The notes beneath the pieces were generated by a model. It searched no databases. It was not told the DNA's origin and saw only the letters and a program-made list of their open reading frames with translations. Below, piece after piece: positions 49,977-58,914 of a DNA stretch of 64,000 bases (position 1 is its first letter; the number at the start of each line of letters is the position of its first letter). This DNA comes from Asanoa sp. WMMD1127 (GTDB lineage: Bacteria > Actinomycetota > Actinomycetes > Mycobacteriales > Micromonosporaceae), in NCBI RefSeq assembly GCF_029626225.1, contig NZ_JARUBP010000001.1, forward strand, positions 372,001 through 436,000. Reading direction: 5' to 3'. Made by a program: the position numbers and the translations under genes.

Positions 49977-51263
49977 ATGACCAGCAGCGGCAACGTCGAC
50001 ATCTGGCCGGCGGTGGGCACGCGCCCGGCCGGCCGGCTCGACCCTGTCATCGAGATCGACCGCGACGTCGACTGGCAGCCGCCCGAGCCGCGGCCGTGGA
50101 GCACCCGGACCCGCATCCTCGCCGCCGGCGTGACGGCCGCCGTGGCCGCGACCGTCTGGTTCGCCGGCATCGCCACGCCGAACGACCTCGCTCCGATCTT
50201 CCGCCGCGCCGGCACGGCCGAGGCGATGGCGCTCGACGACAGCCGCGCCTACGTCTCCGGCGGCAATGCCGTCCGCGCGTACCAGCTCAGCGACGGCGCT
50301 CAACTCTGGTTCCGCCGCGTCGTCGGCCTCGCCCACCTGATCGCCCTCGACGATGACCGCGTCGCGATCGCGACCGTCGACGTGGGCCAGCGCCCCGAGG
50401 TCTGGGTGCTCGACGGCCGCACCGGCGCGGTCCTCTGGCAACGCCAGACCCGCTACGTCGCGCGCGCCGGCGACGTGCTCGTCGTCAACGGGCCGCGCGA
50501 CGGCGACACGCTGCCGCTGCGCGGCCTGGCCACGACCGACGGGACTCCACGCTGGACGGTCGAGATGGAGCCCACCGTCATGGTCGCCGGCGTCACCGGC
50601 CCGCTGCGGACCGACCAGGTCGAGGTCCTCCCCGGCCACCTGCGCGTCCGCGACCTGACCAGCGGCCGCGTCGTCGTCGACACCGAGCAGGACGGAGCGA
50701 TCAGCGCCACCGTCGTCAACGGCACGGCCATCCTCGTCGACCAGCAGGGCATGATCTCGGCGTACGACGCCGGTGACGGTCGCCGGCTCTGGCGCCAGCC
50801 GACCCCGGTGCACGGCATCTTCGAGTCGTTCGCCGACTGCGGCCGCTACCTCTGTCACGTCAACGACCGCGGCACGATCGCCCTCGAACGGTTGACCGGG
50901 CGTCGGGCGTGGAAGGCCGACAAGCGCTACCTGACGGCGCCGGTCGACGAGGAGCACATGTTCGTCGCGGAGACGTTCGAGGGCTTCGACGGGTCCGGCA
51001 CGGCCGTCGTCGACCCGCGCAACGGCGGGGTCCGCACCACCACGGCCCCGTGGCGCGGGCTCGGCGTCATCGAGGATTCAGAACTCCTGGTCTGGCGGTA
51101 CGACGGCCCGCGCCAGCAACTCATCGGCCTGTTCGACGCCGTCAGCACACGCACCCGGATCATCGGCCGGGCCGACGACTGGGCGGCCGCGCCGACCTGC
51201 GTCACCAGCGCCCGCCACGTGCTCTGCGCCAGCGTCTTCGAGATCGCCGTCTGGCCCCGCTGA
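49977..51263 (+). CDS. Membrane-anchored PQQ-like beta-propeller protein
   Basis: This 428-residue protein has a cytoplasmic N-terminus, one transmembrane helix (about 46-66, ILAAGVTAAVAATVWFAGI) and an outer beta-propeller with PQQ-type repeats (for example AYQLSDGAQLWFRR, VLDGRTGAVLWQRQ, AYDAGDGRRLWRQ). PQQ-binding and YncE/BamB-like proteins share this fold; here it probably binds ligands or proteins outside the membrane, not a cofactor. GGGGCGG nine bases before the ATG. The gene stands alone. Confidence 0.8.
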   Translation: MTSSGNVDIWPAVGTRPAGRLDPVIEIDRDVDWQPPEPRPWSTRTRILAAGVTAAVAATVWFAGIATPNDLAPIFRRAGTAEAMALDDSRAYVSGGNAVRAYQLSDGAQLWFRRVVGLAHLIALDDDRVAIATVDVGQRPEVWVLDGRTGAVLWQRQTRYVARAGDVLVVNGPRDGDTLPLRGLATTDGTPRWTVEMEPTVMVAGVTGPLRTDQVEVLPGHLRVRDLTSGRVVVDTEQDGAISATVVNGTAILVDQQGMISAYDAGDGRRLWRQPTPVHGIFESFADCGRYLCHVNDRGTIALERLTGRRAWKADKRYLTAPVDEEHMFVAETFEGFDGSGTAVVDPRNGGVRTTTAPWRGLGVIEDSELLVWRYDGPRQQLIGLFDAVSTRTRIIGRADDWAAAPTCVTSARHVLCASVFEIAVWPR

Positions 51264-51362
51264 CACCGGCCGAAAGAGTCCCTCGAAGGAAGGACGAACT
51301 GGAGAGACCGGCCAACTTCCTGCGATTATCGCATTTCCCGGTCATTTTCCCTCTGGAGCCTT

Positions 51363-52520
51363 ATGAACAGCCAGACGCTGGCGGCCGAATTCGCGACTCG
51401 CACGTCCGGCTTCTGGTCCTACATGACGCGCGAGGCGTTGGCGGACTGGGTGGTACGCGCGGACGTCGAGCCACAGCCCTTCGGCGCCCTCCCATCGGCC
51501 GGCCCGCGGCTGCCGGGGCTGATCCGCGCGATCAACGACGCCGACGCCAAGAGCCTGCGCGAGGTCGCCCTCGGCATCGCCGGCATCGTCATCCGCACCA
51601 CGGTGCCGGCCGCCGCCGAGTCCGCGGGCCAGCACTGGCTACTGACCCCGTACGCCAATGGCGCCGAACGCTGGTTCCGCCTCACCGTCGGCATGTGCTG
51701 GGCGGCCGAGATCAGCTACTTCGACGACGGCCGGATCACCACGGTGTTCCGGATGGCCGACTCGCCGGTCAGCCGCGCCCTGGCCGACGGCTCGCTGCGC
51801 ACCGAGGACCTCACCAAGTTCGGCATCACCCGGCGCACCGACGGCCTGCGCACGTTCGCCGAGGACGCCGCCGTCTACCACTGCCCCGACATCGACGCCC
51901 TGCTCTGGTTCCTCGACCAGCCGCCGATCGCCGAGGCCATCAGGCTGATGAACGCTCGCCTGGTCGCGTCCGGCCAGTTCGCGTGGCACAAGAACTACGA
52001 CCCGGACCTCGCCGACGAGGCCTGGGCCGCCGCCGAGGCGCTCGCCCTGCCCGACCCGCTCGACCTGCCGACAACCACCGACAACGAGACATCGGTGTAC
52101 GCGGGCCGCGAGGCGATCGGCGACTTCCCTGAGTCGCAGGCGGTGAACGCCGAAGCCCACGAAGCCGCCCGGGACGAGCACGATCGCCTGCTGGTGCTCC
52201 TGATGACCAAGCTCAACGACATCGGCATCAAACCGTTCCAACCGACGGAGCCCAAGGTCGACCTGGCCTGGCGGAGCCCCGACGGACGGCTGCACATCGC
52301 CGAGGCGAAGAGCGCTCTCGGTCCGACGGAGACCGACCGACTCCGCCTGGGTCTCGGCCAGGTGCTGGACTACCGGCACCGCCTGACCAGCGACGGCGCC
52401 CGGCCCCAGGCGTACCTGCTGGTGTCCACTCTCGAGGACCTCACCTGGCACGCCGTCTGCGCCGACGTCGGCGTCCGCCTGCTCGTCGCCGCGAAGCCGG
52501 CGACCTGGAACCTCTCCTGA
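51363..52520 (+). CDS. PD-(D/E)XK nuclease-fold protein with unknown N-terminal domain
   Basis: This 385-residue protein has an unrecognised N-terminal region (about 1-260) and a C-terminal nuclease-like domain. Asp300 in PKVDLAW and Glu314-x-Lys316 in HIAEAKS form the PD-(D/E)XK active site, preceded by a helix (HDRLLVLLMTKLNDIGI) and followed by LGLGQVLDYRHRL, as in restriction-like nucleases. A strong terminator follows, so it is a single-gene unit. A solitary restriction-like enzyme with an unusual sensor domain is a candidate anti-phage gene. No methyltransferase or helicase is adjacent. Confidence 0.7.
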   Translation: MNSQTLAAEFATRTSGFWSYMTREALADWVVRADVEPQPFGALPSAGPRLPGLIRAINDADAKSLREVALGIAGIVIRTTVPAAAESAGQHWLLTPYANGAERWFRLTVGMCWAAEISYFDDGRITTVFRMADSPVSRALADGSLRTEDLTKFGITRRTDGLRTFAEDAAVYHCPDIDALLWFLDQPPIAEAIRLMNARLVASGQFAWHKNYDPDLADEAWAAAEALALPDPLDLPTTTDNETSVYAGREAIGDFPESQAVNAEAHEAARDEHDRLLVLLMTKLNDIGIKPFQPTEPKVDLAWRSPDGRLHIAEAKSALGPTETDRLRLGLGQVLDYRHRLTSDGARPQAYLLVSTLEDLTWHAVCADVGVRLLVAAKPATWNLS

Positions 52521-52550
52521 AGCGAAGCGAAGCGGAGCCTCAAGCAAACC

Positions 52551-52580
52551 GCCGGGCCCGTGGATCACCACGGGCCCGGC
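52551..52580. terminator. Strong bidirectional terminator hairpin
   Basis: Two perfect 13-base arms (GCCGGGCCCGTGG at 52551-52563 and its complement at 52568-52580) flank an ATCA loop. There is no T-tract, as is common in actinobacteria. It separates the convergent PD-(D/E)XK gene and the DUF397 gene. Confidence 0.9.
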
Positions 52581-52596
52581 GTCGTGCGGCGGCGGA

Positions 52597-52797
52597 TCAG
52601 TCGTGCGGTCGGTAGTCGCCTCGGCTGGTGGCGTTCACGAAGGATTGCCAGGCCGTGCGGCTGAAGGTGAGGACGGGGCCGGTCTTGTCTTTAGAGTCAC
52701 GGACGCCGATTTCGCTTCCCAGCTTTGCCCATTCGACGCATCCGCCGTTGGCACCGCTGTAAGTCGACTTCGTCCAGGTGACTGCTTCGTCACTCAT
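52597..52797 (-). CDS. DUF397 protein
   Basis: This 66-residue protein matches DUF397: TWTKSTYSGANGGCVEWAK, then the basic strand IGVRDSKDKTGPVLTFSRTAWQSFV. DUF397 proteins are partners of WhiJ-like XRE regulators in Streptomyces, where they act in pairs with control of development and antibiotic production. It overlaps the preceding regulator gene by 8 bp, so translation is coupled. The ATG at 52797 has the regulator stop overlapping it. Confidence 0.93.
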   Translation of the reverse strand: MSDEAVTWTKSTYSGANGGCVEWAKLGSEIGVRDSKDKTGPVLTFSRTAWQSFVNATSRGDYRPHD

Positions 52798-53677
52798 TGT
52801 ACAACTCCTCCGAGAGCGCCCGGATTGCGCGAGTCGATTGTGCACGGTCAAGCGCTCGCTTGGAAGCGCTGAGCCAGATCGACTCGTACATATCCACCTC
52901 TCGGGTCTTATCCAGATAGAGCGCACCGGTCGGACCGTCGCTGTAGACGGTCGGCGGTTCCGATTCGCGCCCCCGTTGTTCCGGGAACTCGAGAATCGCG
53001 AAACCACCACCCGATGCCCACATATGCAAACCGGCAGCGAGCGGAAGCATACGCACAGTGACATTTGGACGGTCATTCGCCTCGGCGAGATAGCGCAATT
53101 GCCCTGCCATCGCGGACCGGTCCTGCAGCGGCCGTCGCAGCACCGCCTCGCTGAGGATGACCTCGAGCGTCGGCGCCGGCGGGAGCCGCCTGGTCAGCAG
53201 GTTCTGGCGCTCCATCCGCACGGCCAGGCGCCGCTCCTGCTCCTCGGGCGTCAGGTCGGGATGGTCCAATGCGATCACTTCCCGGGTGTACGCCTTCGTC
53301 TGCAGCAGTCCCGGCACGATGTCGCTCTGCAGATAACGGACTCGACTGGCTGCCGACTCGAGGCCCACGTACAACTCGAACCAACTCGGGAGAGCGTCGC
53401 TGTAGGACTGCCACCAACCCTTCGCCTTGGTCTCGCGGGCCAGCGCCACCAACGCCTCGGTCAGATCCGAAGTGGCACCGTAGAGGTCGCACATCGCCTT
53501 GACGTCGAGGGCGCGCATCCCTACTGTTCCGTTTTCGATCCGCCAGATCCGTGGCGTCGACCATTCCAGCGCATCGGCCGCCGCCTTGACGGTGACCTGG
53601 GCGTCTTCGCGAGCCCTTCTCAGGTATCGGCCGAGTTGCCGGCGCGGAACGGTCGAACCGTGGTCCTCGGTCGGCAT
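52790..53677 (-). CDS. XRE family regulator of WhiJ/DUF5753 type
   Basis: This 295-residue regulator has an N-terminal helix-turn-helix (about residues 15-70; LGRYLRRAREDAQVTVKAAADALEWSTPRIWRIENG) and a C-terminal DUF5753 domain (about 90-290) that includes SDIVPGLLQTKAYTR, ERRLAVRMERQ and a LHMWASGGGFAILEFPE segment. It pairs with DUF397. In Streptomyces this pair plus a small third protein controls differentiation. GGAGGAA six bases before the ATG at 53677 fixes the start. Confidence 0.92.
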   Translation of the reverse strand: MPTEDHGSTVPRRQLGRYLRRAREDAQVTVKAAADALEWSTPRIWRIENGTVGMRALDVKAMCDLYGATSDLTEALVALARETKAKGWWQSYSDALPSWFELYVGLESAASRVRYLQSDIVPGLLQTKAYTREVIALDHPDLTPEEQERRLAVRMERQNLLTRRLPPAPTLEVILSEAVLRRPLQDRSAMAGQLRYLAEANDRPNVTVRMLPLAAGLHMWASGGGFAILEFPEQRGRESEPPTVYSDGPTGALYLDKTREVDMYESIWLSASKRALDRAQSTRAIRALSEELYNE

Positions 53678-53853
53678 GTTCGTTCCTCCCCGGACAGCAT
53701 TTCCGTAGTGGACACCCACAGATCATTGCGTCTTCGTACCGCGTGGGCGGAATTCTGCTCCGTAACATTGCGTTTGGGAAGGCTCAAGCCCAACCTTTAA
53801 CACATGACCAGTCGGAAGCGGCGAAATCCACCGGCAGGGCCGAGGCGGCAATC

Positions 53854-54078
53854 ATGATCGACGCTGGAAATGTGATCGAATGCCCGCCCGGCAGCTGGAA
53901 GTTCACCGGATCGCCGCACACCTTGTTCCTGCGCGTCGAAAGGGTGCGCGACGACCTGTCGGGCTTCTACGAGGGCGAGGTCTGGCTCGAGGGCCAGCAG
54001 CTGGCCCGCGACGGCACGCCGATGGGCCGCCTGCAGGCGCTGGTCACCGTGGAACGGATCCGGGTGCTCCAGCCATAG
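53854..54078 (+). CDS. Small hypothetical protein beside the DUF397/XRE pair
   Basis: This 74-residue protein (IDAGNVIECPPGSWKFTGSP start, VTVERIRVLQP end) is a compact strand-rich fold without a recognised domain. GAGG seven bases upstream supports the ATG at 53854. In Streptomyces, similar loci hold a small third gene beside the XRE/DUF397 pair. It is transcribed divergently from the pair and overlaps the convergent MFS gene by 35 bp at its 3' end. Confidence 0.6.
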   Translation: MIDAGNVIECPPGSWKFTGSPHTLFLRVERVRDDLSGFYEGEVWLEGQQLARDGTPMGRLQALVTVERIRVLQP

Positions 54079-55339
54079 CCGGCGTCAGCCCGATCGCCCC
54101 GCGCCGGCGGAACAGCATCAGGGAGAGCCCCGCGGCCCCGATCGCCAGCAGGCCGGCGACGTACCAGGCGAGATTGTAGGTCCCGAGCTGGTCCCGGACG
54201 ATGCCGGCCGCCGACGCCGCGACCGCGGCGCCCACCTGGTGCGACGCGAACACCCAGCCGAACACCACCGCGCCCCGGTCGCCGAAGTACTCCCGGCACA
54301 GCGCCACCGTCGGCGGCACCGTCGCCACCCAGTCCAGCCCGTAGAACAGGATGAACACCACCATCGACGGGCGGACGTCGTCGCCGAACAGCGCCGGCAG
54401 CAGCAACAGCGACCCACCGCGCAGCGCGTAGTAGGCGCCCAGCAGGATGCGGCTGTCGAACCGGTCGGTCAGCCAACCCGAGGCGATCGTGCCCGCGATG
54501 TCGAACAGGCCGATCAGCGCGAGCAACGACGCCGCGGTCGTCTCGGTCATGCCGTGGTCGTGCGCCGCCGGGATGAAGTGGGTGCCGACGAGACCGTTGG
54601 TGGTCGCGCCGCAGATCGCGAACCCCCCGGCGAGCAGCCAGAACGCCCGGGTTCGGGACGCGTCGCGGAGCGCGCCGACCGCACGCCGCGCGGCGCCACC
54701 GGCCGGCACCGGCGGCACGACCTCGGTCGCGCCGTAGGCCGGCAGGCCCAGGTCGCTCGGATGGTCGCGCAACAGCCAGAGCACCAGGGGCACGACGGCC
54801 AGCGCGGCCCCGGCGACCACCAGCGCGGCGGTCCGCCAGCTCGACCGCTCGACCAGCAGCGCCAGCACCGGCAGGAAGATCAACTGGCCGGTCGCGCCGC
54901 CGGCGGTGAGCACGCCCGTGACCAGGCCGCGCCGCTTGACGAACCAGCGGCCGGTGACGGTGGCCACGAACGCCAGCGCCATCGAACCCGTGCCGACCCC
55001 GACCATGACGCCCCAGAGCAGGATGAGCTCGGCGCTCGTGCGCATGAACACCGTCAGCCCGCTGCCCAGCGAGACCAGCAGCAGTGCGGCCGCCACCACC
55101 CGCCGGATGCCGAACCGGTCCATCAGCGCGGCCGCGAACGGCGCCGTGAGCCCGAAGAGCAGCAGGTTGACCGAGACCGCGGCGGAGATCGTGGCGAGCG
55201 GCCAGCCGAACTCGGCGTGCAACGGGTGGATCAGCACACTCGGGGTGGCACGGAACCCGGCCGCGCCGATCAGCGCCACGAAGGCGACGGCGGCCACGAG
55301 CCAGGCAGGGTGAACGAGACGGCGCACGACAGAGAGCAT
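54044..55339 (-). CDS. MFS transporter
   Basis: This 431-residue, 12-helix MFS protein resembles the oxalate/formate or monocarboxylate antiporter group (start MLSVVRRLVHPAWLVAAVAF, GFRATPSVLIHPLHAEFGWP near the first loop, RFGIRRVVAAALLLVSLGSG as motif A region). The ATG at 55339 begins just before the first helix; a much longer frame runs upstream into the divergent gene and is rejected. It faces the GlxA-type regulator across 60 bp and is its probable target. The substrate is not certain. Confidence 0.85.
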   Translation of the reverse strand: MLSVVRRLVHPAWLVAAVAFVALIGAAGFRATPSVLIHPLHAEFGWPLATISAAVSVNLLLFGLTAPFAAALMDRFGIRRVVAAALLLVSLGSGLTVFMRTSAELILLWGVMVGVGTGSMALAFVATVTGRWFVKRRGLVTGVLTAGGATGQLIFLPVLALLVERSSWRTAALVVAGAALAVVPLVLWLLRDHPSDLGLPAYGATEVVPPVPAGGAARRAVGALRDASRTRAFWLLAGGFAICGATTNGLVGTHFIPAAHDHGMTETTAASLLALIGLFDIAGTIASGWLTDRFDSRILLGAYYALRGGSLLLLPALFGDDVRPSMVVFILFYGLDWVATVPPTVALCREYFGDRGAVVFGWVFASHQVGAAVAASAAGIVRDQLGTYNLAWYVAGLLAIGAAGLSLMLFRRRGAIGLTPAMAGAPGSVPR

Positions 55340-55399
55340 GCGTGACCGGGGGTACGCGCCGCGAGTGGCCCGACAGCCATCATGCGCAATAATTCGGCC

Positions 55400-56386
55400 A
55401 TGACGCATCGCATCGCCGTGCTGGCCCTCGACCACGTCGTCGGTCTCGACCTCGGTACCCCCGCCCAGGTCTTCGGCACGGCCCGCGACGCCGCCAACCA
55501 GCGCTTCTACGAGGTCAGCGTGTGCACGGCCGGCGGTCGCCCGGTTCGCTGCACCGCCGGCTACACGGTCCACCCCGACCACGACCTGGCCCTGGCCGAG
55601 ACGGCCGACACCGTGATCGTGCCCGGCATCCACGACGGGCCGCCGCTGACCGACGGCGTGGTCGACCCCGAGGTGGCCGCGGCGCTCCGGGCGGCCCACG
55701 CCCGCGGCGCGCGCGTGATGTCGATCTGCACAGGCTCGTTCGTGCTGGCCGCCGCCGGGCTCCTCGACGGGCGGCAGGCCACGACCCATTGGGCGTACGC
55801 CGAGCGGTTCCGCCGCTTCCACCCCACCGTCGACCTGGACCCGGGCGTGCTCTTCGTCGACGACGGCGACCTCCTCACGTCGGCCGGGGTGGCCGCCGGG
55901 ATCGACCTGTGCCTGCACGTGATCCGCCGCGACCACGGCGCGGCCGTGGCCAACCACGCCGCCCGGCGGTGCGTCGTGCCGCCGTGGCGCGACGGCGGGC
56001 AGAAGCAGTTCATCGAGCGCCCGCTGCCGGACGGCGACGGCGCCGCGTCGACGGCGGGCACCCGGTCCTGGACGCTCGAACGGCTCGGCGAACCGGTGAC
56101 CCTGGCCGCGATGGCCGCGCACGCCAACATGAGCGTGCGGACGTTCACCCGGCGGTTCCGCGAGGAGACCGGGGTCAGCCCGGCCCGCTGGCTGCTGCGG
56201 CAGCGCACCGACCACGCGCGGCGGCTCCTGGAGACCACCGAGCTCGGCGTCGACCAGGTCGCGCGGCACGCCGGCTTCGGCACGGCGGCGGCGCTACGCC
56301 AGCAGTTGCACGCCGCGATCGGTGTGTCACCGACCACGTACCGGCGCACGTTCCGACCCCCCACTGGCGAGCGGGTGCCGCGATAG
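55400..56386 (+). CDS. GlxA family transcriptional regulator (DJ-1/PfpI-AraC)
   Basis: This 328-residue regulator has a DJ-1/PfpI-like domain with the cysteine in SICTGSFVLAAAGLL (about residue 110), then an AraC DNA-binding domain (about 230-320; LAAMAAHANMSVRTFTRRFREETG, VARHAGFGTAAALRQQLHAAIG). The ATG at 55400 is preferred because the family begins with the strand HRIAVLALDHV; an ATG at 55382 is possible. It faces an MFS transporter gene (60 bp) and is followed 6 bp later by the repeat-rich membrane protein gene. Confidence 0.9.
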   Translation: MTHRIAVLALDHVVGLDLGTPAQVFGTARDAANQRFYEVSVCTAGGRPVRCTAGYTVHPDHDLALAETADTVIVPGIHDGPPLTDGVVDPEVAAALRAAHARGARVMSICTGSFVLAAAGLLDGRQATTHWAYAERFRRFHPTVDLDPGVLFVDDGDLLTSAGVAAGIDLCLHVIRRDHGAAVANHAARRCVVPPWRDGGQKQFIERPLPDGDGAASTAGTRSWTLERLGEPVTLAAMAAHANMSVRTFTRRFREETGVSPARWLLRQRTDHARRLLETTELGVDQVARHAGFGTAAALRQQLHAAIGVSPTTYRRTFRPPTGERVPR

Positions 56387-56392
56387 GCGACT

Positions 56393-56965
56393 ATGCCTCG
56401 CATGCGACCGGAGGAGCGGCCGGGAGGCCGGGTGTACGGCGGCGGCGGTCCCGACTACGGAGACCCGCCCGCCGGACGCCCCCCATACGGCGAACCGACC
56501 AGCGGCGGCCCGGCACCAACCAGCGACGGCGGCGCCGTCTACGGCGGCCCGACCAGCGGAGGCCCCACCTACGGCACGCCCACCAGCGGCGGCCCCACCT
56601 ACGGCTCCCCCACCAGCGGAGGCCCCACCTACGGCACGCCCACCAGCGGCGGCCCCACCTACGGCTCCCCCACCAGCGGGGCCCCCACCTACGGCAGCCC
56701 CACCAGCGGAGGCCCGAGCTACGGCGGCGGGCCCGTCTACGGCGGCGGCCGCCCCGCGGGCGGCCGGTCCGGCCGCGGCGCCCGGCCCGGCGGCACCCCG
56801 CCCGGCCGCGACCCGATCCTGCTCGGCGCCCTGGCGATCGGCGTCATCGGGATCATCCTCGGCATCCTGTTCGCGACCGGCGTCTTCGCCGGCGACGACC
56901 CGGCGCCCACGCCACCGCCCGCCACCCAGCCGGCCTCCCCGGCACCGACCACCGCGGGCGGCTAA
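56393..56965 (+). CDS. Single-pass membrane protein with PTYGTPTSGG repeats
   Basis: This 190-residue protein has an N-terminal Gly/Pro/Tyr-rich repeat region (about 45-115) with a 10-residue PTYG(T/S)PTSGG unit repeated five times, a basic segment (GGRSGRGARPGG), one transmembrane helix (about 143-165, LLGALAIGVIGIILGILFATGVF) and a short Pro/Thr-rich tail. There is no signal peptide, so the repeats are probably cytoplasmic. Low-complexity Tyr-Gly-rich regions like this may phase-separate (inference). Its stop overlaps that of the convergent VWA gene by 3 bp. Confidence 0.8.
   Translation: MPRMRPEERPGGRVYGGGGPDYGDPPAGRPPYGEPTSGGPAPTSDGGAVYGGPTSGGPTYGTPTSGGPTYGSPTSGGPTYGTPTSGGPTYGSPTSGAPTYGSPTSGGPSYGGGPVYGGGRPAGGRSGRGARPGGTPPGRDPILLGALAIGVIGIILGILFATGVFAGDDPAPTPPPATQPASPAPTTAGG
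56561..56710 (+). repeat. 30-bp coding repeat with 60-bp higher order
   Basis: Five 30-bp units encode PTYG(T/S)PTSGG. The codons after Gly alternate ACG (Thr) and TCC (Ser), and units 56561-56620 and 56621-56680 are identical but for one base. The array thus grew by duplication of a 60-bp pair, a recent event. Confidence 0.9.
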
Positions 56966-58914
56966 GCCGCCGCCGCGCCGCGCCGCCCCCGCCGCGCACG
57001 GATGTAATCCGACACCACGTAGGCGCCGAGGTCGTCGGACGAGGGCGTGAAGACCCGGCCCCCGCTTCGCCGCGCCACCGCGTCGACGAACCGGCGCAGG
57101 CCCGGGTCCTCGCCGAGCATGAACAGGTTCATGGTGGCGCCGTAGCGGGTCAGCCGGTCCACCTCCTGCACCGTCGCGGTGATGGTCTCCCGGGTCGGGG
57201 GCCACATGAACACCGGGTAGCCGTCGTCGTCGACGTGCGCGGTCGGTTCGCCGTCGGTCACGATCAGGACGACCGGCTCGGAGCCCGGGTGCCGGCGCAG
57301 GTGGCGGCCCGCCTGGCGGAGCGCGTCGTGCAGGTTGGTGCCCTGCTCGTAGTCGGGCTCGATCGCGGCCAGCTCCGCCTGCGACAGCGGCGCCGCCGAG
57401 CGGCCGAAGCCGATGATCTGCAGCGCGTCCTGCGGGAACCGGGTGGCGACCAGGTGCGAGAGGGCCAGCGCGGTCTGCTTCATCGGGCCCCAGCGGCCCT
57501 CGGCCACCATCGAGAACGACAGGTCGACGCAGAGCGCCACCGCGGCCGACGCGCGCCGCTCGGTCTCGACGACCTCGAAGTCCTCGACCTCGAGCCGCAC
57601 CGGCACGCCGGCACCGCCCCGGGCCACCGCCCGGGTCACGGTGCGGACGACGTCGAGCGGCTGCTCGTCGCCGTACTCCCAGGGTCGGGATGCGCCCGTC
57701 ACCTCGCCGGCCGCGCCCGCGTCGCGCAGGTCGTGCTGGCCCCGCCGGCCGGCGGTGAGGTCGGCGAAGACACGGCGCAGGGCCGTGCCCCCGAGCCGGC
57801 GCAGCGCCTTCGGCGACAGGGTCAACCCGTCGGCGGTACGCGTGACCCAGCCCTGCCGGCGCATCTCGCGCTCGAGCTCCTGGAGCCGGCGCACGTCGTC
57901 GGCGGCGGACCGCCCGAGGGCCCGCTCGACCGACTCCACGTCGACGTCGTCGAGGGTCGCGCCCGGATGTTCCTGGCCGAGCTGGTCGATCAGGTCGTCC
58001 AGCTCGCCGATCTCCTCCAGGGCGCCGGTGGCCTCGCCGTACCCGAGCGGCTCGTCGCCCCGCATCCGTTCCCGGCGCTCCCAGGCCAGGTCGGGGCGCA
58101 GCGCGCGCAGGTTGTCGTTGAGCCGCGCCATCTGCTGGGCCAGGTCCCCGTTGCCGAGCGCCTGCTGCATCAGCGACGCCAGCTCCTCCTGCTGCTGCGG
58201 CGAGAGCGAGCGCATGAGCCGCTCCCCCGCCGCCGCCCGTCGGGCCAACGCGTCGACGAGCTCGTCGACCGACGAGGGGTTCTCGGGGAAGTAGTCGCCG
58301 TGCCGGCGCATGAACTCGGCGAACTGGTCGGTGGTGTCCTCACCGCGGGCGTGCCGGTCGAGCAGCGCGTTGAGGTCACGCATCATCTCGGCCACGGCCT
58401 GCTGGGCCGCCGGATCCTGCAGCCCTTCGCGCAGCCCCCGGAAGCGCTGCTCGACGACCTCGTTGCGCAACCCGTCGAGGATCTGCTGGTAGCGCTGCCG
58501 CCCCTCCTCGCTGGCCCAGTCGTAGTCGCGCAGCTCCTCGACGGCCCGCGCGGTCGACCGCGGCAGATTGTCCAACATCGCCTCGTTGAACCGGGCGGCA
58601 TCGTCGTCCCGCGCGGCCAACGACTCCCGCTCGGCGGCCAGGGCCTGGTCGAGCAGCTGCTGCGCCCGGGTCACCGCGCCGTCGAGCTGGCCGCGGCGCA
58701 TCGCGTCCCGGCGCATCCGGCGGGCCCGGGCCTGGAGGTCGTCGAGGCCGCCGCGGCCCTGGAGACCACGCCGCAGCAGGTTGCGCAGCGCGTCCCGCAG
58801 CGAGCCACCCTCCAGGACCTCGGCGCCGACGTCGTCGACCGCGGCCCGCACGTCGTACGGGGGCGCGAGCGGGTCAGGCCCACCCGACCACGCTCCGTAG
58901 CGGTTGCGCTTCAT
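56962..58914 (-). CDS. VWA domain protein (MoxR partner)
   Basis: This 650-residue protein has a long helical, Arg/Glu-rich N-terminal region (about 30-420) and a C-terminal von Willebrand A domain with the MIDAS motif Asp464-x-Ser466-x-Ser468 (VDLSFSM), a TDGEPTAHVDDDG loop and a Thr in the second MIDAS position. VWA proteins with this arrangement work with MoxR-type AAA ATPases (here the next gene upstream, 4-bp overlap) to remodel or load metals into partner proteins. It is CoxE/BatA-like but not identical. Confidence 0.88.
   Translation of the reverse strand: MKRNRYGAWSGGPDPLAPPYDVRAAVDDVGAEVLEGGSLRDALRNLLRRGLQGRGGLDDLQARARRMRRDAMRRGQLDGAVTRAQQLLDQALAAERESLAARDDDAARFNEAMLDNLPRSTARAVEELRDYDWASEEGRQRYQQILDGLRNEVVEQRFRGLREGLQDPAAQQAVAEMMRDLNALLDRHARGEDTTDQFAEFMRRHGDYFPENPSSVDELVDALARRAAAGERLMRSLSPQQQEELASLMQQALGNGDLAQQMARLNDNLRALRPDLAWERRERMRGDEPLGYGEATGALEEIGELDDLIDQLGQEHPGATLDDVDVESVERALGRSAADDVRRLQELEREMRRQGWVTRTADGLTLSPKALRRLGGTALRRVFADLTAGRRGQHDLRDAGAAGEVTGASRPWEYGDEQPLDVVRTVTRAVARGGAGVPVRLEVEDFEVVETERRASAAVALCVDLSFSMVAEGRWGPMKQTALALSHLVATRFPQDALQIIGFGRSAAPLSQAELAAIEPDYEQGTNLHDALRQAGRHLRRHPGSEPVVLIVTDGEPTAHVDDDGYPVFMWPPTRETITATVQEVDRLTRYGATMNLFMLGEDPGLRRFVDAVARRSGGRVFTPSSDDLGAYVVSDYIRARRGRRGAAAA

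Noticed and set aside
54044-56269. 741-residue fusion ending in an MFS transporter
   Set aside because: The upstream half is the antisense of the GlxA gene; the ATG at 55339 matches the usual MFS start.
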